NCBI GenBank assembly: GCA_012839475.1
Contig: DUNG01000057.1
Location: forward strand, 1 to 64,000
DNA length: 64,000 bases
From: Petrimonas sp.
GTDB taxonomy: Bacteria; Bacteroidota; Bacteroidia; Bacteroidales; Dysgonomonadaceae
Direction of reading: 5' to 3'
The number at the start of each line of letters is the position of its first letter. Position 1 is the stretch's first letter. The notes beneath the pieces were generated by a model that was not told the DNA's origin, did not search any database, and was given only the letters and a program-made list of their open reading frames with translations. This document shows positions 44,601 through 53,046 of this stretch, piece by piece. The position numbers and the translations under genes were made by a program.

Positions 44601-46943
44601 TCACCTTCTTTTCAGCATCTCATTTAAAACGACTGATTTGCCAGCACTCAACGGTAATTCCACGGTTTCCCCTCGATAACGCACGATAAGCGGGTGGCCT
44701 GTTAACGAGTGAATTTTTGCCCTATATAGCCGCCCATTCTGCCATTCCATATCGACTTCCGCACCCCCTCGTGCACGAAGACCGCTCACCCGTCCATCCT
44801 TCCAGTCGGAGGGTAGGGCGGGTAAGAGCGTGATTTCGCCTCCGTGTGACTGCAGAAGCATTTCGGCGATACCCGCGGTGCCCCCGAAATTCCCATCGAT
44901 CTGGAACGGGGGATGATCATCAAACAGGTTGGGTAACGTGGAGTTACTCAACAGTTCGTTCATATGGTGTAACGCGTTCTCGCCATCGCCGAGTCGCGCG
45001 TAAAAATTAATGATCCAGGCTCGGCTCCAGCCTGTGTGCCCTCCGCCCTTTTCCAGACGCCGGGCTATGGTTTTCTTGGCCGCTTCAAAAAGGTCGGGGG
45101 TGGAGGGGGTAATCTGCGTGCCAGGGTGCAAACCCACCAAGTGCGACATGTGGCGGTGGCCCGGCTCCGTTTCATCGTAATCTTTTACCCACTCCTGTAT
45201 CCCGCCAGTTTTCTCGGACACTTTCACGGGAGGCATCTCGCTTAAAACGGCTTTCAGGCTATCGGTAAAAGCTTTATCGACCCCCAAGCAATTGGCCGAA
45301 TGGATGCAGTTGTTGAATAGTTCCGTGATAATTTGCAAGTCGATGGTGGCCGCGTAGGTCATATCGAACCTTTGCCCCGTTTCGGGCATAACATACTGAT
45401 TTTCCGGGGAGTTTGAGGGTGCGGTAACCCATTGACCCTCATTATCCCTGATCAGGAAGTCAAGTACGAACTCTGCCGACCCCTTCATGATCGGGTAGGC
45501 TAGTTCCCGGAGGTAGTCGAGATCTCCCGTGAATGCGAAGTGCTCGTATAACGTGAGGGTCATCCAGGGCCCTCCCATGGGGAACAGTCCCCAAATCCCG
45601 TCCATTACCGAGGTGCGACCAAAGACATCTGTCAAGTGATGTAAGGTCCAGCCACGCGTACCGTACATCTCTTGTGCCGTAATGCTACCCGGCCCTTGCA
45701 ACTGTTCTAAAAAGCGTGATAAGGGAATCACCGTTTCACTTAGGTTACAGACCTCCGCCGGCCAGTAGTTCATCTGCAGGTTAATGTTGGTATGGTAATC
45801 CGATCCCCACGGCGCCATGAAATCCTGGCACCACACCCCCTGAAGGTTAGCGGGTAAAACAGCCGGGGCACGCGAACTCCCCATCAGCAGGTAGCGCCCG
45901 AATTGAAAGTAAAGCGCTATGAGCTGAGGATCGTGAGCACCCTCTTTCACCGCCTGTAAACGTTTATCGGTAGGCATGGCACCGTTAGTGCTTTCACCAA
46001 GATTCAACGAAACCCGGTTAAACAGGGTTTGGTAATCCCGCGTATGCGACTTTTTGATGCTCCCGAACGTCTTGTTTCCTGAGCTTTCAAGAATCTTACT
46101 GCAAATTTCACCGGGATCGATGGAACGGTCGAAGTTCAATTTTTCCAGGTTGTAATCGGTGGCTGCCGTTACTAGCAGGGTTAGCTCGTTAGCATTCTCT
46201 ACCACCAGCGAGTTCTCTTCCGTACGAATGGAACCACCCTTGTTCACCGCTTTTAGGCGGGCCTCAAACTTCATATGTGCTCCGCCCGGACCCCGCAAAG
46301 GATCTTCTGTGTCCATCACCTGTCCGGTCATGATAAGTCCATTCCCTTCTGCCCTCGTTAACGCGTCCTTTTCCCGCGTTAAACTTACCTTTAAGCTCAA
46401 AGCTCCTTTTTTAGAAGCCTTTACATGAACCGCGATCAGGTTGTCGGGAGATGAAGCTAACACCTCACGCGTGTATTCTACCCCATCTACCTTGTAGCTC
46501 ACCCGACAAATGCCCGTGTTCAAGTCCAGCTCCCTCCGGTAATGGCTGGATGGTCTCTCGCCAAACTCGAGCCATAGATCGCCCAAGGTTTGGTAGGAGC
46601 GAACGCGGGGCGGTGTGCCCACCATGTGTTTCTCGGCCAATGCGGTAGCCTCCGATATTTTGCCTTCGAGGATTAACCCCTGTACCTCTTTAAGGTGCGT
46701 CAAAGAAGTAGGGTTATTGCTGTTTAGCGGTCTCCCGCTCCACAGGCTCTCTTCGTTTAACTGAATACGCTCGGTACCTGTCTGGCCAAAGACCATGGCC
46801 CCCAGTCGCCCATTACCTACCGGCAACGCCTCGTTCCACGTCTCAGCGGGTTGTTCGTACCAGAGAATTAACGAGGGATCCCCCAACTGTTGCTGGCAAC
46901 CGATAAGCAACAGTAAACAACAAAAAACAGTTATTCGTTTCAT
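44601..46943 (-). CDS. GH95 alpha-L-fucosidase/alpha-L-galactosidase
   Basis: A 780-aa lipoprotein (lipobox LLIGC, Cys16) of glycoside hydrolase family 95. The N-terminal beta-domain begins [26 protein letters not shown]. The (alpha/alpha)6 barrel shows [12 protein letters not shown] (the two conserved Asn), [10 protein letters not shown] with the acid Glu, and [20 protein letters not shown] near the end with the Asp that completes the site. The product is fucose or L-galactose released by inversion; the two activities differ by subtle active-site changes I cannot resolve. It runs toward the sulfatase gene and is next to an AraC regulator and a GH29 fucosidase relic, supporting a fucosylated substrate. 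Confidence 0.94.
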   Translation of the reverse strand: MKRITVFCCLLLLIGCQQQLGDPSLILWYEQPAETWNEALPVGNGRLGAMVFGQTGTERIQLNEESLWSGRPLNSNNPTSLTHLKEVQGLILEGKISEATALAEKHMVGTPPRVRSYQTLGDLWLEFGERPSSHYRRELDLNTGICRVSYKVDGVEYTREVLASSPDNLIAVHVKASKKGALSLKVSLTREKDALTRAEGNGLIMTGQVMDTEDPLRGPGGAHMKFEARLKAVNKGGSIRTEENSLVVENANELTLLVTAATDYNLEKLNFDRSIDPGEICSKILESSGNKTFGSIKKSHTRDYQTLFNRVSLNLGESTNGAMPTDKRLQAVKEGAHDPQLIALYFQFGRYLLMGSSRAPAVLPANLQGVWCQDFMAPWGSDYHTNINLQMNYWPAEVCNLSETVIPLSRFLEQLQGPGSITAQEMYGTRGWTLHHLTDVFGRTSVMDGIWGLFPMGGPWMTLTLYEHFAFTGDLDYLRELAYPIMKGSAEFVLDFLIRDNEGQWVTAPSNSPENQYVMPETGQRFDMTYAATIDLQIITELFNNCIHSANCLGVDKAFTDSLKAVLSEMPPVKVSEKTGGIQEWVKDYDETEPGHRHMSHLVGLHPGTQITPSTPDLFEAAKKTIARRLEKGGGHTGWSRAWIINFYARLGDGENALHHMNELLSNSTLPNLFDDHPPFQIDGNFGGTAGIAEMLLQSHGGEITLLPALPSDWKDGRVSGLRARGGAEVDMEWQNGRLYRAKIHSLTGHPLIVRYRGETVELPLSAGKSVVLNEMLKRR

Positions 46944-47088
46944 TTTTAGTCACTTGTGTTTGTCCTTTATTTATTATTCTTATTAACTAATCGCTTCGTT
47001 TCAGGTGCCAACGGCTGGCAGACAAAAAGACATTTATTTACACGAGAGACCAATAGATACTTGGAAATGCGATGTGTGGGTGTTACAA

Positions 47089-47955
47089 TCACGTCTGCAT
47101 TCTCTTTCTATATTGCCCCGGGCTTTCGCCTGTTAATTTATTAAATAGTCGATTAAAGTATGAAACGTTATCAAAACCCAGTCCAAAGGCTATCTCCTTT
47201 ATGCTTGTATCCTCAATTAAAAGCTTGAGTTGAGCAGCTTCAATTTTTTTCCGATTAATGTATTTCCGGGGGGTGCAATGCATCTCCTTGTTGAAAAGCC
47301 GGATAAAATGGTCTTTGGTGAGGTAACAGATGGCGGCCAACTGATCAATATCTACCTGTTTGTCCAGGTTCCTATGGATATGGAGAAGGCATTTTAATAC
47401 TCGCTCTTCAAGGTGTTCTTTTTTATACGTGGCTGGAGCCAGGAATCGGGAAAATAACACGTTAACAATGCCTCGTGTCTCCATCTCGTTCGCCAGGGGG
47501 CTCTTTTTTTGTAAGGCAATGTTTTGGGCTAGCGTGGAGGAGTCGTTGTAAGTTTTTGGGTCATAGTGTTTTAATTCCCTTCCCGGGTTGATGTTAATTA
47601 ATCGTTCGATTAAAAGAAGATCAACACGTGAAGAGACTACTTCCACTGGGAAGTCAATTAGTTCGAAAATACTGAGTTCATTACCGGGATCCTCGTACAG
47701 ATGAATGTAATAAAGTTCCAATACACCGTTGCACTCGTACGAATGCTTCACGTAAGACGGGGTAAGGTAAAGGTTCCCTTCCCTTAGTTCTTGTTCGCCA
47801 TCATCACGGATTATCTTCGCTCGACCTTTTTTCACGTAATGCATCCTGATAAAGGGGCTATTGACCTCTTTCCAATTCCAGTCAGCATCGTGATAGGCAT
47901 AGCCCACGTTTAACAAAATGAAATTCTTATCCAAGCCCTTTCCCCTCATCTTCAC
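47089..47955 (-). CDS. AraC-family transcriptional regulator
   Basis: A 288-aa one-component regulator. An N-terminal cupin-like sensing domain (about 15-150; MHYVKKGRAKIIRDDGEQELREGNLYLTPS) is followed by two helix-turn-helix units at about 190-285 (VDIDQLAAICYLTKDHFIRLFNKEMHCTPRKYI; TSIKEIAFGLGFDNVSYFNRLFNKLTGESPGQYRK). It lies 145 bases upstream of the GH95 gene on the same strand and is divergent from the GH29 relic, so it probably controls a small fucose-related regulon. Confidence 0.93.
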   Translation of the reverse strand: MKMRGKGLDKNFILLNVGYAYHDADWNWKEVNSPFIRMHYVKKGRAKIIRDDGEQELREGNLYLTPSYVKHSYECNGVLELYYIHLYEDPGNELSIFELIDFPVEVVSSRVDLLLIERLININPGRELKHYDPKTYNDSSTLAQNIALQKKSPLANEMETRGIVNVLFSRFLAPATYKKEHLEERVLKCLLHIHRNLDKQVDIDQLAAICYLTKDHFIRLFNKEMHCTPRKYINRKKIEAAQLKLLIEDTSIKEIAFGLGFDNVSYFNRLFNKLTGESPGQYRKRMQT

Positions 47956-47968
47956 GTTGTTTTTAACA

Positions 47969-48000
47969 CAAAAATAAACAAATCATCGATATAGTGCAAC
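47969..48000 (-). promoter_or_regulatory. Predicted araC-type gene promoter
   Basis: On the minus strand GTTG (47997-48000) and TATTTTTG (47969-47976) are spaced by 20 bases, matching the Bacteroidota -33/-7 pattern. The AraC start codon is only about 14 bases downstream of the -7 box, implying a very short leader or the second ATG (47949) as start. Confidence 0.5.
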
Positions 48001-48146
48001 TTATTGTCGAAAATGGTCAAAAATTTTCCAGGCTAAAGTCATTACATTTGTTGCCATATATTATTATTTTTTATGATTTTGTGTCTATGATGCGACCATG
48101 AACAATAATCTTTAACATTATATTTATTATGTAGTAGCATGACAAA

Positions 48147-48404
48147 GTGACAAAGGTATTCTCGTTAATAAAAATCGTATGCGTTGTCGCTTATTTCACC
48201 TGGTTATGTTCAAGCGTCACCGCGCAAGTTAGTGACCCTGATTTCATCTATAGGATCAGCGTGGACGCCGAGGAGATGAAAGAAGGAAAATTCGAGCCAA
48301 CGTGGGAGTCGTTGCAGCAACACGAGCTCCCTGAATAGTCCCGCGATGCGAAGTTTGGTATGTGGGCACAACGAGGCCCCGATAACCTTAACCTTTTTTG
48401 GTAA
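48147..48404 (+). pseudogene. GH29 alpha-L-fucosidase relic
   Basis: The frame encodes a signal peptide (MTKVFSLIKIVCVVAYFTWL...), then KFEPTWESLQQHELPE, a stop (TAG, 48336-48338), and in the same frame SRDAKFGMWAQRGPDN before a second stop at 48402. In intact GH29 enzymes this passage reads ...SLQQHE.PEW.RDAKFGIWAHWGPQ, so the TAG stands exactly at the conserved Trp (TGG to TAG), and the remaining 400 or so residues are gone. This is a clear loss of a fucosidase beside the intact GH95. Confidence 0.8.
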
Positions 48405-48487
48405 AGGTGAGAATCGTGTTAAAATAATAGCAAGGTGTGAAGTGCCTTTGAACATTGCCATGACAAAATTAAATTAGAAAAAATTGA

Positions 48488-48527
48488 ACAAATATTTGTT
48501 TATATTAAATTCTATTCTTATGTTTAT
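48488..48527 (+). promoter_or_regulatory. iclR promoter with overlapping palindrome
   Basis: A perfect 14-base palindrome AACAAATATTTGTT (48488-48501) contains the -33 box TTTG (48496-48499). Twenty bases later TATGTTTA (48520-48527) matches TAnnTTTG at seven of eight positions. The IclR start codon follows 26 bases on. Overlap of an operator-like palindrome with the -33 box suggests that the IclR protein represses its own operon. Confidence 0.55.
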
Positions 48528-48553
48528 CATCATGATGGAATAATTTTCCAAAA

Positions 48554-49360
48554 GTGGAAAACACGTTTTTGCATATGGATAACAAAGAGGAAAAGTACCG
48601 GGTTCCTAGTTTAGAAAAGGGATTATCCATACTAGATTGCCTCTCTCGCAACAATAAAGGAATGACGTTGCAAGAGATAAAGGAGGAGTTGGAATTATCG
48701 CAAACTACTGCCTATCGTATCATGAACACGATGATGCGTTTGGAATTTTTGACATATGACGAAAGGTCTAGATGCTATAAGTTATCGCTAAAATTACTGA
48801 CTTTGGGATTTCGTGCCTTGAACGAACACCAATTGATTGAAACGGTTCTACCCCATTTGCAAACACTTCGTGATCAGGTAAGAGAGACGGTCTGTTTTGG
48901 TGTAATGGGTGAAGAGAAAGGAGTTTTCATCAATCAGGCCCAAGGTTCTTATCCATTTAGCTTTACATTAGCTCCAGGAAAATCGTTTGAATTGCATTGT
49001 TCTGCCCCGGGAAAAGCTATTATGGCTTATCTACCGAATAGTGTAAGGGAAAAATATTTGTTGAACATGGATTTTCAACGCTTTAATGAACGTACCATTA
49101 CCTCTCGCGAGGATTATATGAAAGAGTTGAGAAAAATCCTCAGACTTGGCTATGCTATAGACAACGAAGAGGAACTTACTGGAGTTATTTGTATAGCTTC
49201 TCCAGTCTTTGATTACAGAGGTTACCCGTGTGGTTCGATTTGGATTTCAGGCCCCAAAGGTCGACTCACCAAAGAAGTAATCGAGAATAATGCTGTCCTG
49301 ATAAAAGAAGAAGCCAAACTTATTTCTGCCGAGCTTGGCTATATGCAAACTAAAAAATAA
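48554..49360 (+). CDS. IclR-family transcriptional regulator
   Basis: A 268-aa regulator with an N-terminal winged helix (about 17-80: VPSLEKGLSILDCLSRNNKGMTLQEIKEEL, SQTTAYRIMNTMMRLEFL) and a GAF-like effector domain (about 85-265: CFGVMGEEKGVFINQAQG, LHCSAPGKAIMAYLP, GYAIDNEEELTGVICIASPVFD). The SAPGKA.LA and D.EE...G..C.A.P motifs are diagnostic. The second Met (48575) is an alternative start. It begins the long plus-strand run to the window end with a 3-base gap to the next gene, so it almost certainly governs that run. IclR ligands are usually small organic acids or sugar acids. Confidence 0.94.
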   Translation: MENTFLHMDNKEEKYRVPSLEKGLSILDCLSRNNKGMTLQEIKEELELSQTTAYRIMNTMMRLEFLTYDERSRCYKLSLKLLTLGFRALNEHQLIETVLPHLQTLRDQVRETVCFGVMGEEKGVFINQAQGSYPFSFTLAPGKSFELHCSAPGKAIMAYLPNSVREKYLLNMDFQRFNERTITSREDYMKELRKILRLGYAIDNEEELTGVICIASPVFDYRGYPCGSIWISGPKGRLTKEVIENNAVLIKEEAKLISAELGYMQTKK

Positions 49361-49363
49361 AGA

Positions 49364-51130
49364 GTGATGATACCGCTAAGAACTAGGGCTTTTTTGTTAG
49401 GCGTGATGGCGGGTATTACCTTGTCGACTTTCGCGAATCAGGTTCCACGCTACCCAACCGGCATCGCCTTGAATTCACGAGGAGAATTGGTAATACCTGA
49501 GAAAGGCCTAAAACGTGTGGCCGTTTATTCTCCGGATGGTCGGCAATTGATCAGGTCTTACGCTATGGATGAGGAGCCAACGGGAATTGCTGTTGAAGGG
49601 AACAGACTATATGTTACCACTTTTGAAACTAAAGGGATACTCAAGGTATTGAACTTGCCTGATGGGAAAGAGGTGGCATCCGTGCGTGTGGGCTCCGGAG
49701 CCCGCGCACCTGTTATTAATAAAGTATTAGATAAGTTATACGTGTGCAACCAGTTCCAGAACACGATATCTGAAGTGGATTTGTCGACAAACAGGGTGAC
49801 CCGCACCGTACCCGTCCTTCGGGAACCGACCTCGGCAGCAATCAGCAAGGATGGAAAACTCCTGTTTGTCACGAATTTTCTTCCGGCTCAACGAGCAGAC
49901 GTGGATCACGTCTCCGCGTGCGTATCCGTCATCGACCTCAACAGTTTCACCAAGATCAAAGATATTCGGTTGGCCAATGGGAGTAACGCGTTACGGGGTG
50001 TTTGTATAACTCCCGATGGAAAGTACGCTTATGTATCTCACAACTTGGGACGCTATACGGTACCCACTTCACAACTGCAACAGGGTTGGATGAACACGAG
50101 TGCTTTCAGCGTGATTGACGTGGGGCAACTGCAGTTTTTAGGAACGGTAATCGTGGATGAACCCGAGCGAGGGGCAGCTGGCATTTGGAGCATAGCCTGC
50201 AACGAAGAAAAGATTTTCATTTCACATTCAGGGACACATGAAATAAGCGTGATACGCCACAAAGAGATGCTTAATAAGTTTTTAGCGTTTCCTGATAAAT
50301 CGGTTTTAGAGTATGACTTGACCTTTTTGTACGGCTTGCGTGAGCGCATACCTTTACAAGGTAATGGTCCGAGAGAGATATTACTGGCAGATAACCGTTT
50401 GTTCGTACCCACCTACTTTTCTGATACCTTAAACGTGATGGACACGCGAACCCATGCATTGTCACAGGCCGACCTGAACCCGGGGCGTGTAGAGAGCTCT
50501 ATCGATAAAGGTGAAAAATATTTTCATGATGCGACGCTCTGTTTTCAGCACTGGCAGAGCTGTATTGGTTGCCATCCGGAAGCGCGGGCAGATGGCATGA
50601 ATTGGGACTTGATGAATGACGGTATAGGAAATCCAAAAAACTGCAAAAGCTTAATTTTCAGCCATGTTACACCCCCTAACATGATTTCTGGTATACGTGA
50701 TTCGGCTGCTCGGGCCGTTCGCGCAGGGTACAAGTTCATCCAGTTTTTCGAGATACCAGAAGAAGATGCTCAGTGTGTAGACGAATATTTAATGTCTTTG
50801 CAACCCGTACCGAGCCCTTATCTTGTTAATAACGAGTTATCTGAAAAAGCGAAAGCAGGTAAAAAGGTGTTCGACAGGTTGAAGTGTGGCGAATGTCACA
50901 GTGGTATTTATTACACGGATATGAAGATGTACCGAATCGGTGAAGATATCGAGTTTGAAAAAGGTTGGGATACACCAACGCTACGTGAGGTCTGGCGCAC
51001 GGCACCCTACCTTTTTGATGGCCGGGCGGCCACGATGAGAGATGTATTCGAAGTGCATGGTCATGGCATCAACAAGAAGGTTTCCAGTGAAGATATCGAG
51101 GCATTAACGGAATATGTGAACTCTTTATGA
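49364..51130 (+). CDS. Exported beta-propeller/di-heme cytochrome c protein
   Basis: A 588-aa periplasmic or surface protein (signal peptide about 1-25). Residues about 28-370 form YncE/YVTN-type beta-propeller repeats (RYPTGIALNSRGELVIPEKG, GIAVEGNRLYVTTFETKG, KLYVCNQFQNTISEVDLSTN, LLFVTNFLPA). The C-terminal part is cytochrome-c-peroxidase/MauG-like with two heme sites: CIGCH (400-404) and CGECH (508-512), then TPTLREVWRTAPYLFDGRAATM and LTEYVNSL. It likely transfers electrons during oxidation or reduction of the imported compound. It overlaps the next start codon by four bases (ATGA), giving translational coupling. Confidence 0.88.
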   Translation: MMIPLRTRAFLLGVMAGITLSTFANQVPRYPTGIALNSRGELVIPEKGLKRVAVYSPDGRQLIRSYAMDEEPTGIAVEGNRLYVTTFETKGILKVLNLPDGKEVASVRVGSGARAPVINKVLDKLYVCNQFQNTISEVDLSTNRVTRTVPVLREPTSAAISKDGKLLFVTNFLPAQRADVDHVSACVSVIDLNSFTKIKDIRLANGSNALRGVCITPDGKYAYVSHNLGRYTVPTSQLQQGWMNTSAFSVIDVGQLQFLGTVIVDEPERGAAGIWSIACNEEKIFISHSGTHEISVIRHKEMLNKFLAFPDKSVLEYDLTFLYGLRERIPLQGNGPREILLADNRLFVPTYFSDTLNVMDTRTHALSQADLNPGRVESSIDKGEKYFHDATLCFQHWQSCIGCHPEARADGMNWDLMNDGIGNPKNCKSLIFSHVTPPNMISGIRDSAARAVRAGYKFIQFFEIPEEDAQCVDEYLMSLQPVPSPYLVNNELSEKAKAGKKVFDRLKCGECHSGIYYTDMKMYRIGEDIEFEKGWDTPTLREVWRTAPYLFDGRAATMRDVFEVHGHGINKKVSSEDIEALTEYVNSL

Positions 51131-52218
51131 ATTACTGCGATAAAATAGACTACACTATATATACATCAGAAGTGGGATCTTTTGACTGTATGGTCAATGA
51201 ATTGATGGTTCAACTGCCTGATGATAGGTCTATACTTCGCCTTATTGTATTTGGGGCTCCTGTAAATAACGTGCAGTTCGTAGAACAACGTGAACATCTA
51301 CGTGCCTGTTGCCACGAGAAATTTAGTGATAAGATGCCGGCGCTGACCTACGTCCCTCAACCCCCCTTGGAAGGTGGGCTGGTCATGGAGGTACATAGTT
51401 ACATGCCCGGAGAAAAGGATATTGTACGTTTCAGCGAACATGAAGGATATTCATATGTAATCGTTGAAAACGAATGTGCTCGTTTACTTTATGCCGGAGG
51501 TTTTCAAGCAGATTTGTCAGTGTGTATACTCGATCAATCGAGGGAGGTTTTCCGGTTAATAGGGGAGCTTTTGGGAAAAGAGAAATTTCCAATTGCTTCA
51601 ATTACTCGTCAATGGAATTACATTGAACGGATTACAGCGTGGGATGGTAAAAATCAGCATTATCAGATGTTCAACAACGCCCGTGGTGAGTTTTACTCGT
51701 TGGATCGATGGGAAAATGGCTATCCCGCGGCAACTGGTATTGGAACGATGGTGGGCGGTGTATCGGTAGATATTGATGCCGTGATTTTTAAATCTAAATG
51801 TTGCTTCGCTACACCTATTGATAATAAGCTACAGGTGGCCGCTCATGAATATTCAAGCGATGTCTTAAAGGAGGCGGGTGGCGAAAAGGCAACCCCCAAG
51901 TTCGAAAGGGCTAAAAGTATGACCTTTGGAGACCGCAGGTTGGTGTATGTGTCTGGTACCGCGGCTATTAGAGGAGAGGAGAGTCTGAAGGGGGTTGGGG
52001 TTGAGCGTCAAATGAATGTCACCATAGATAATATTTCGCAATTGATAGGCAATGACAGGATACGTATGTTGAGGGTATACTTGAAAAACCCGAAAGATTA
52101 TGAAACAGTGAGACGCCATTTGTCATCTCGCGAGCAATCGGTACCCATTTCTTACCTATGGGCCGATGTTTGTAGGGACGAATTGCTGATAGAAGTTGAA
52201 GGTATTGCCATGGGGTGA
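51127..52218 (+). CDS. RidA/chorismatase-like cytosolic protein
   Basis: A 363-aa protein with no signal peptide. The centre (ASITRQWNYIERITAWDGKNQHYQMFNNARGEFY, then GYPAATGIGTMVGG) matches the fold of FkbO/Hyg5-type chorismatases and YjgF/RidA trimers, and the C-terminal third (YVSGTAAIRGEES, NVTIDNISQLIG, MLRVYLKNPKDYETVRRHL) is again RidA-like. It therefore looks like a tandem RidA fold. The activity is not evident; hydrolysis of an enol ether, enamine or enol pyruvate-type intermediate is a family-based possibility. It is coupled by overlap to the exported cytochrome gene, so their functions are probably linked. Confidence 0.7.
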   Translation: MNYCDKIDYTIYTSEVGSFDCMVNELMVQLPDDRSILRLIVFGAPVNNVQFVEQREHLRACCHEKFSDKMPALTYVPQPPLEGGLVMEVHSYMPGEKDIVRFSEHEGYSYVIVENECARLLYAGGFQADLSVCILDQSREVFRLIGELLGKEKFPIASITRQWNYIERITAWDGKNQHYQMFNNARGEFYSLDRWENGYPAATGIGTMVGGVSVDIDAVIFKSKCCFATPIDNKLQVAAHEYSSDVLKEAGGEKATPKFERAKSMTFGDRRLVYVSGTAAIRGEESLKGVGVERQMNVTIDNISQLIGNDRIRMLRVYLKNPKDYETVRRHLSSREQSVPISYLWADVCRDELLIEVEGIAMG

Positions 52219-52320
52219 TGCTCGAATACAATTCATGATGGCTCCAATTTAGGGCTTTCTGGCTTTTGAAGATGCTTAGTTGGATTGATTAAGGAGACGA
52301 TAATTTTTAATATTAGAACA

Positions 52321-53031
52321 ATGATGAAAAAGAGTGTTACGTGGTTTTTTTTGGCAATGATCGCATTTGGATCGCTCGTTGCTTGTACAGGAAAAACTGG
52401 TAAGGTTCAAGGAAATGAAAATACCAGCAGTATTAACGAACAAAAAAATGATGAAATGATGAAGTTCAGTAAGAAGTTTACAAATGCCGATTTTTATCGA
52501 GACGGTCTATTCCAACAGGAAGTAGCCATGCAAGCAATGAAAGAGATGCTTGCGTTTTACAATGTCCCATTTACTGATTTGATGGAGAAGGATATGTGGG
52601 TAACGGATCATGGTCTGGGTGACTTTGAGAATGTAGGTATGGGAGGTATTTTTTGGGTGAACGATCCTGAATACAAGTATTTCGCACATACTATCTACTT
52701 GTTGCCCGGACAGATGATACCAGAGCATGCTCATGTGGCAACCGCTAATTTCTCACCAAAGCATGAGTCATGGATGGTCACTCATGGGTGGGTCTATAAT
52801 TTTTCCGAAGTAGGTACCGAGACACCCGATGCTCCTTCAATTCCGCCCAAGCATGGCCCTATCAAGAGCAAGAATTTCGTTGTTCAAGAGGTAGGCGATC
52901 TTCTTAGGCTGAAGGAATTGGAGACATACCATTTTATGATGGCTGGCCCTGAGGGTGCTATCGTGGAGGAATGGGCAAGTTACCACGATGGTGCTGGTTT
53001 GAGGTTTACCAATCAAAATGCAGGGCTATAA
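52321..53031 (+). CDS. Cupin-fold lipoprotein
   Basis: From the chosen start (MMKKSVTWFFLAM) the protein has 236 residues with a lipobox SLVAC (Cys22); an upstream ATG at 52285 would spoil the signal. The conserved part reads IYLLPGQMIPEHAHV (metal-binding His pair), KHESWMVTHGWVYNFSEVG and LETYHFMMAGPEGAIVEEWASYHDG, a cupin barrel that could hold a metal and act on a sugar or polyol; it recalls lyxose-isomerase-like cupins without a firm match. It is exported, unlike most isomerases of that type. It sits between the RidA-like gene and the large heme protein. Confidence 0.7.
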   Translation: MMKKSVTWFFLAMIAFGSLVACTGKTGKVQGNENTSSINEQKNDEMMKFSKKFTNADFYRDGLFQQEVAMQAMKEMLAFYNVPFTDLMEKDMWVTDHGLGDFENVGMGGIFWVNDPEYKYFAHTIYLLPGQMIPEHAHVATANFSPKHESWMVTHGWVYNFSEVGTETPDAPSIPPKHGPIKSKNFVVQEVGDLLRLKELETYHFMMAGPEGAIVEEWASYHDGAGLRFTNQNAGL

Positions 53032-53046
53032 GAATGTGCAAATCAT

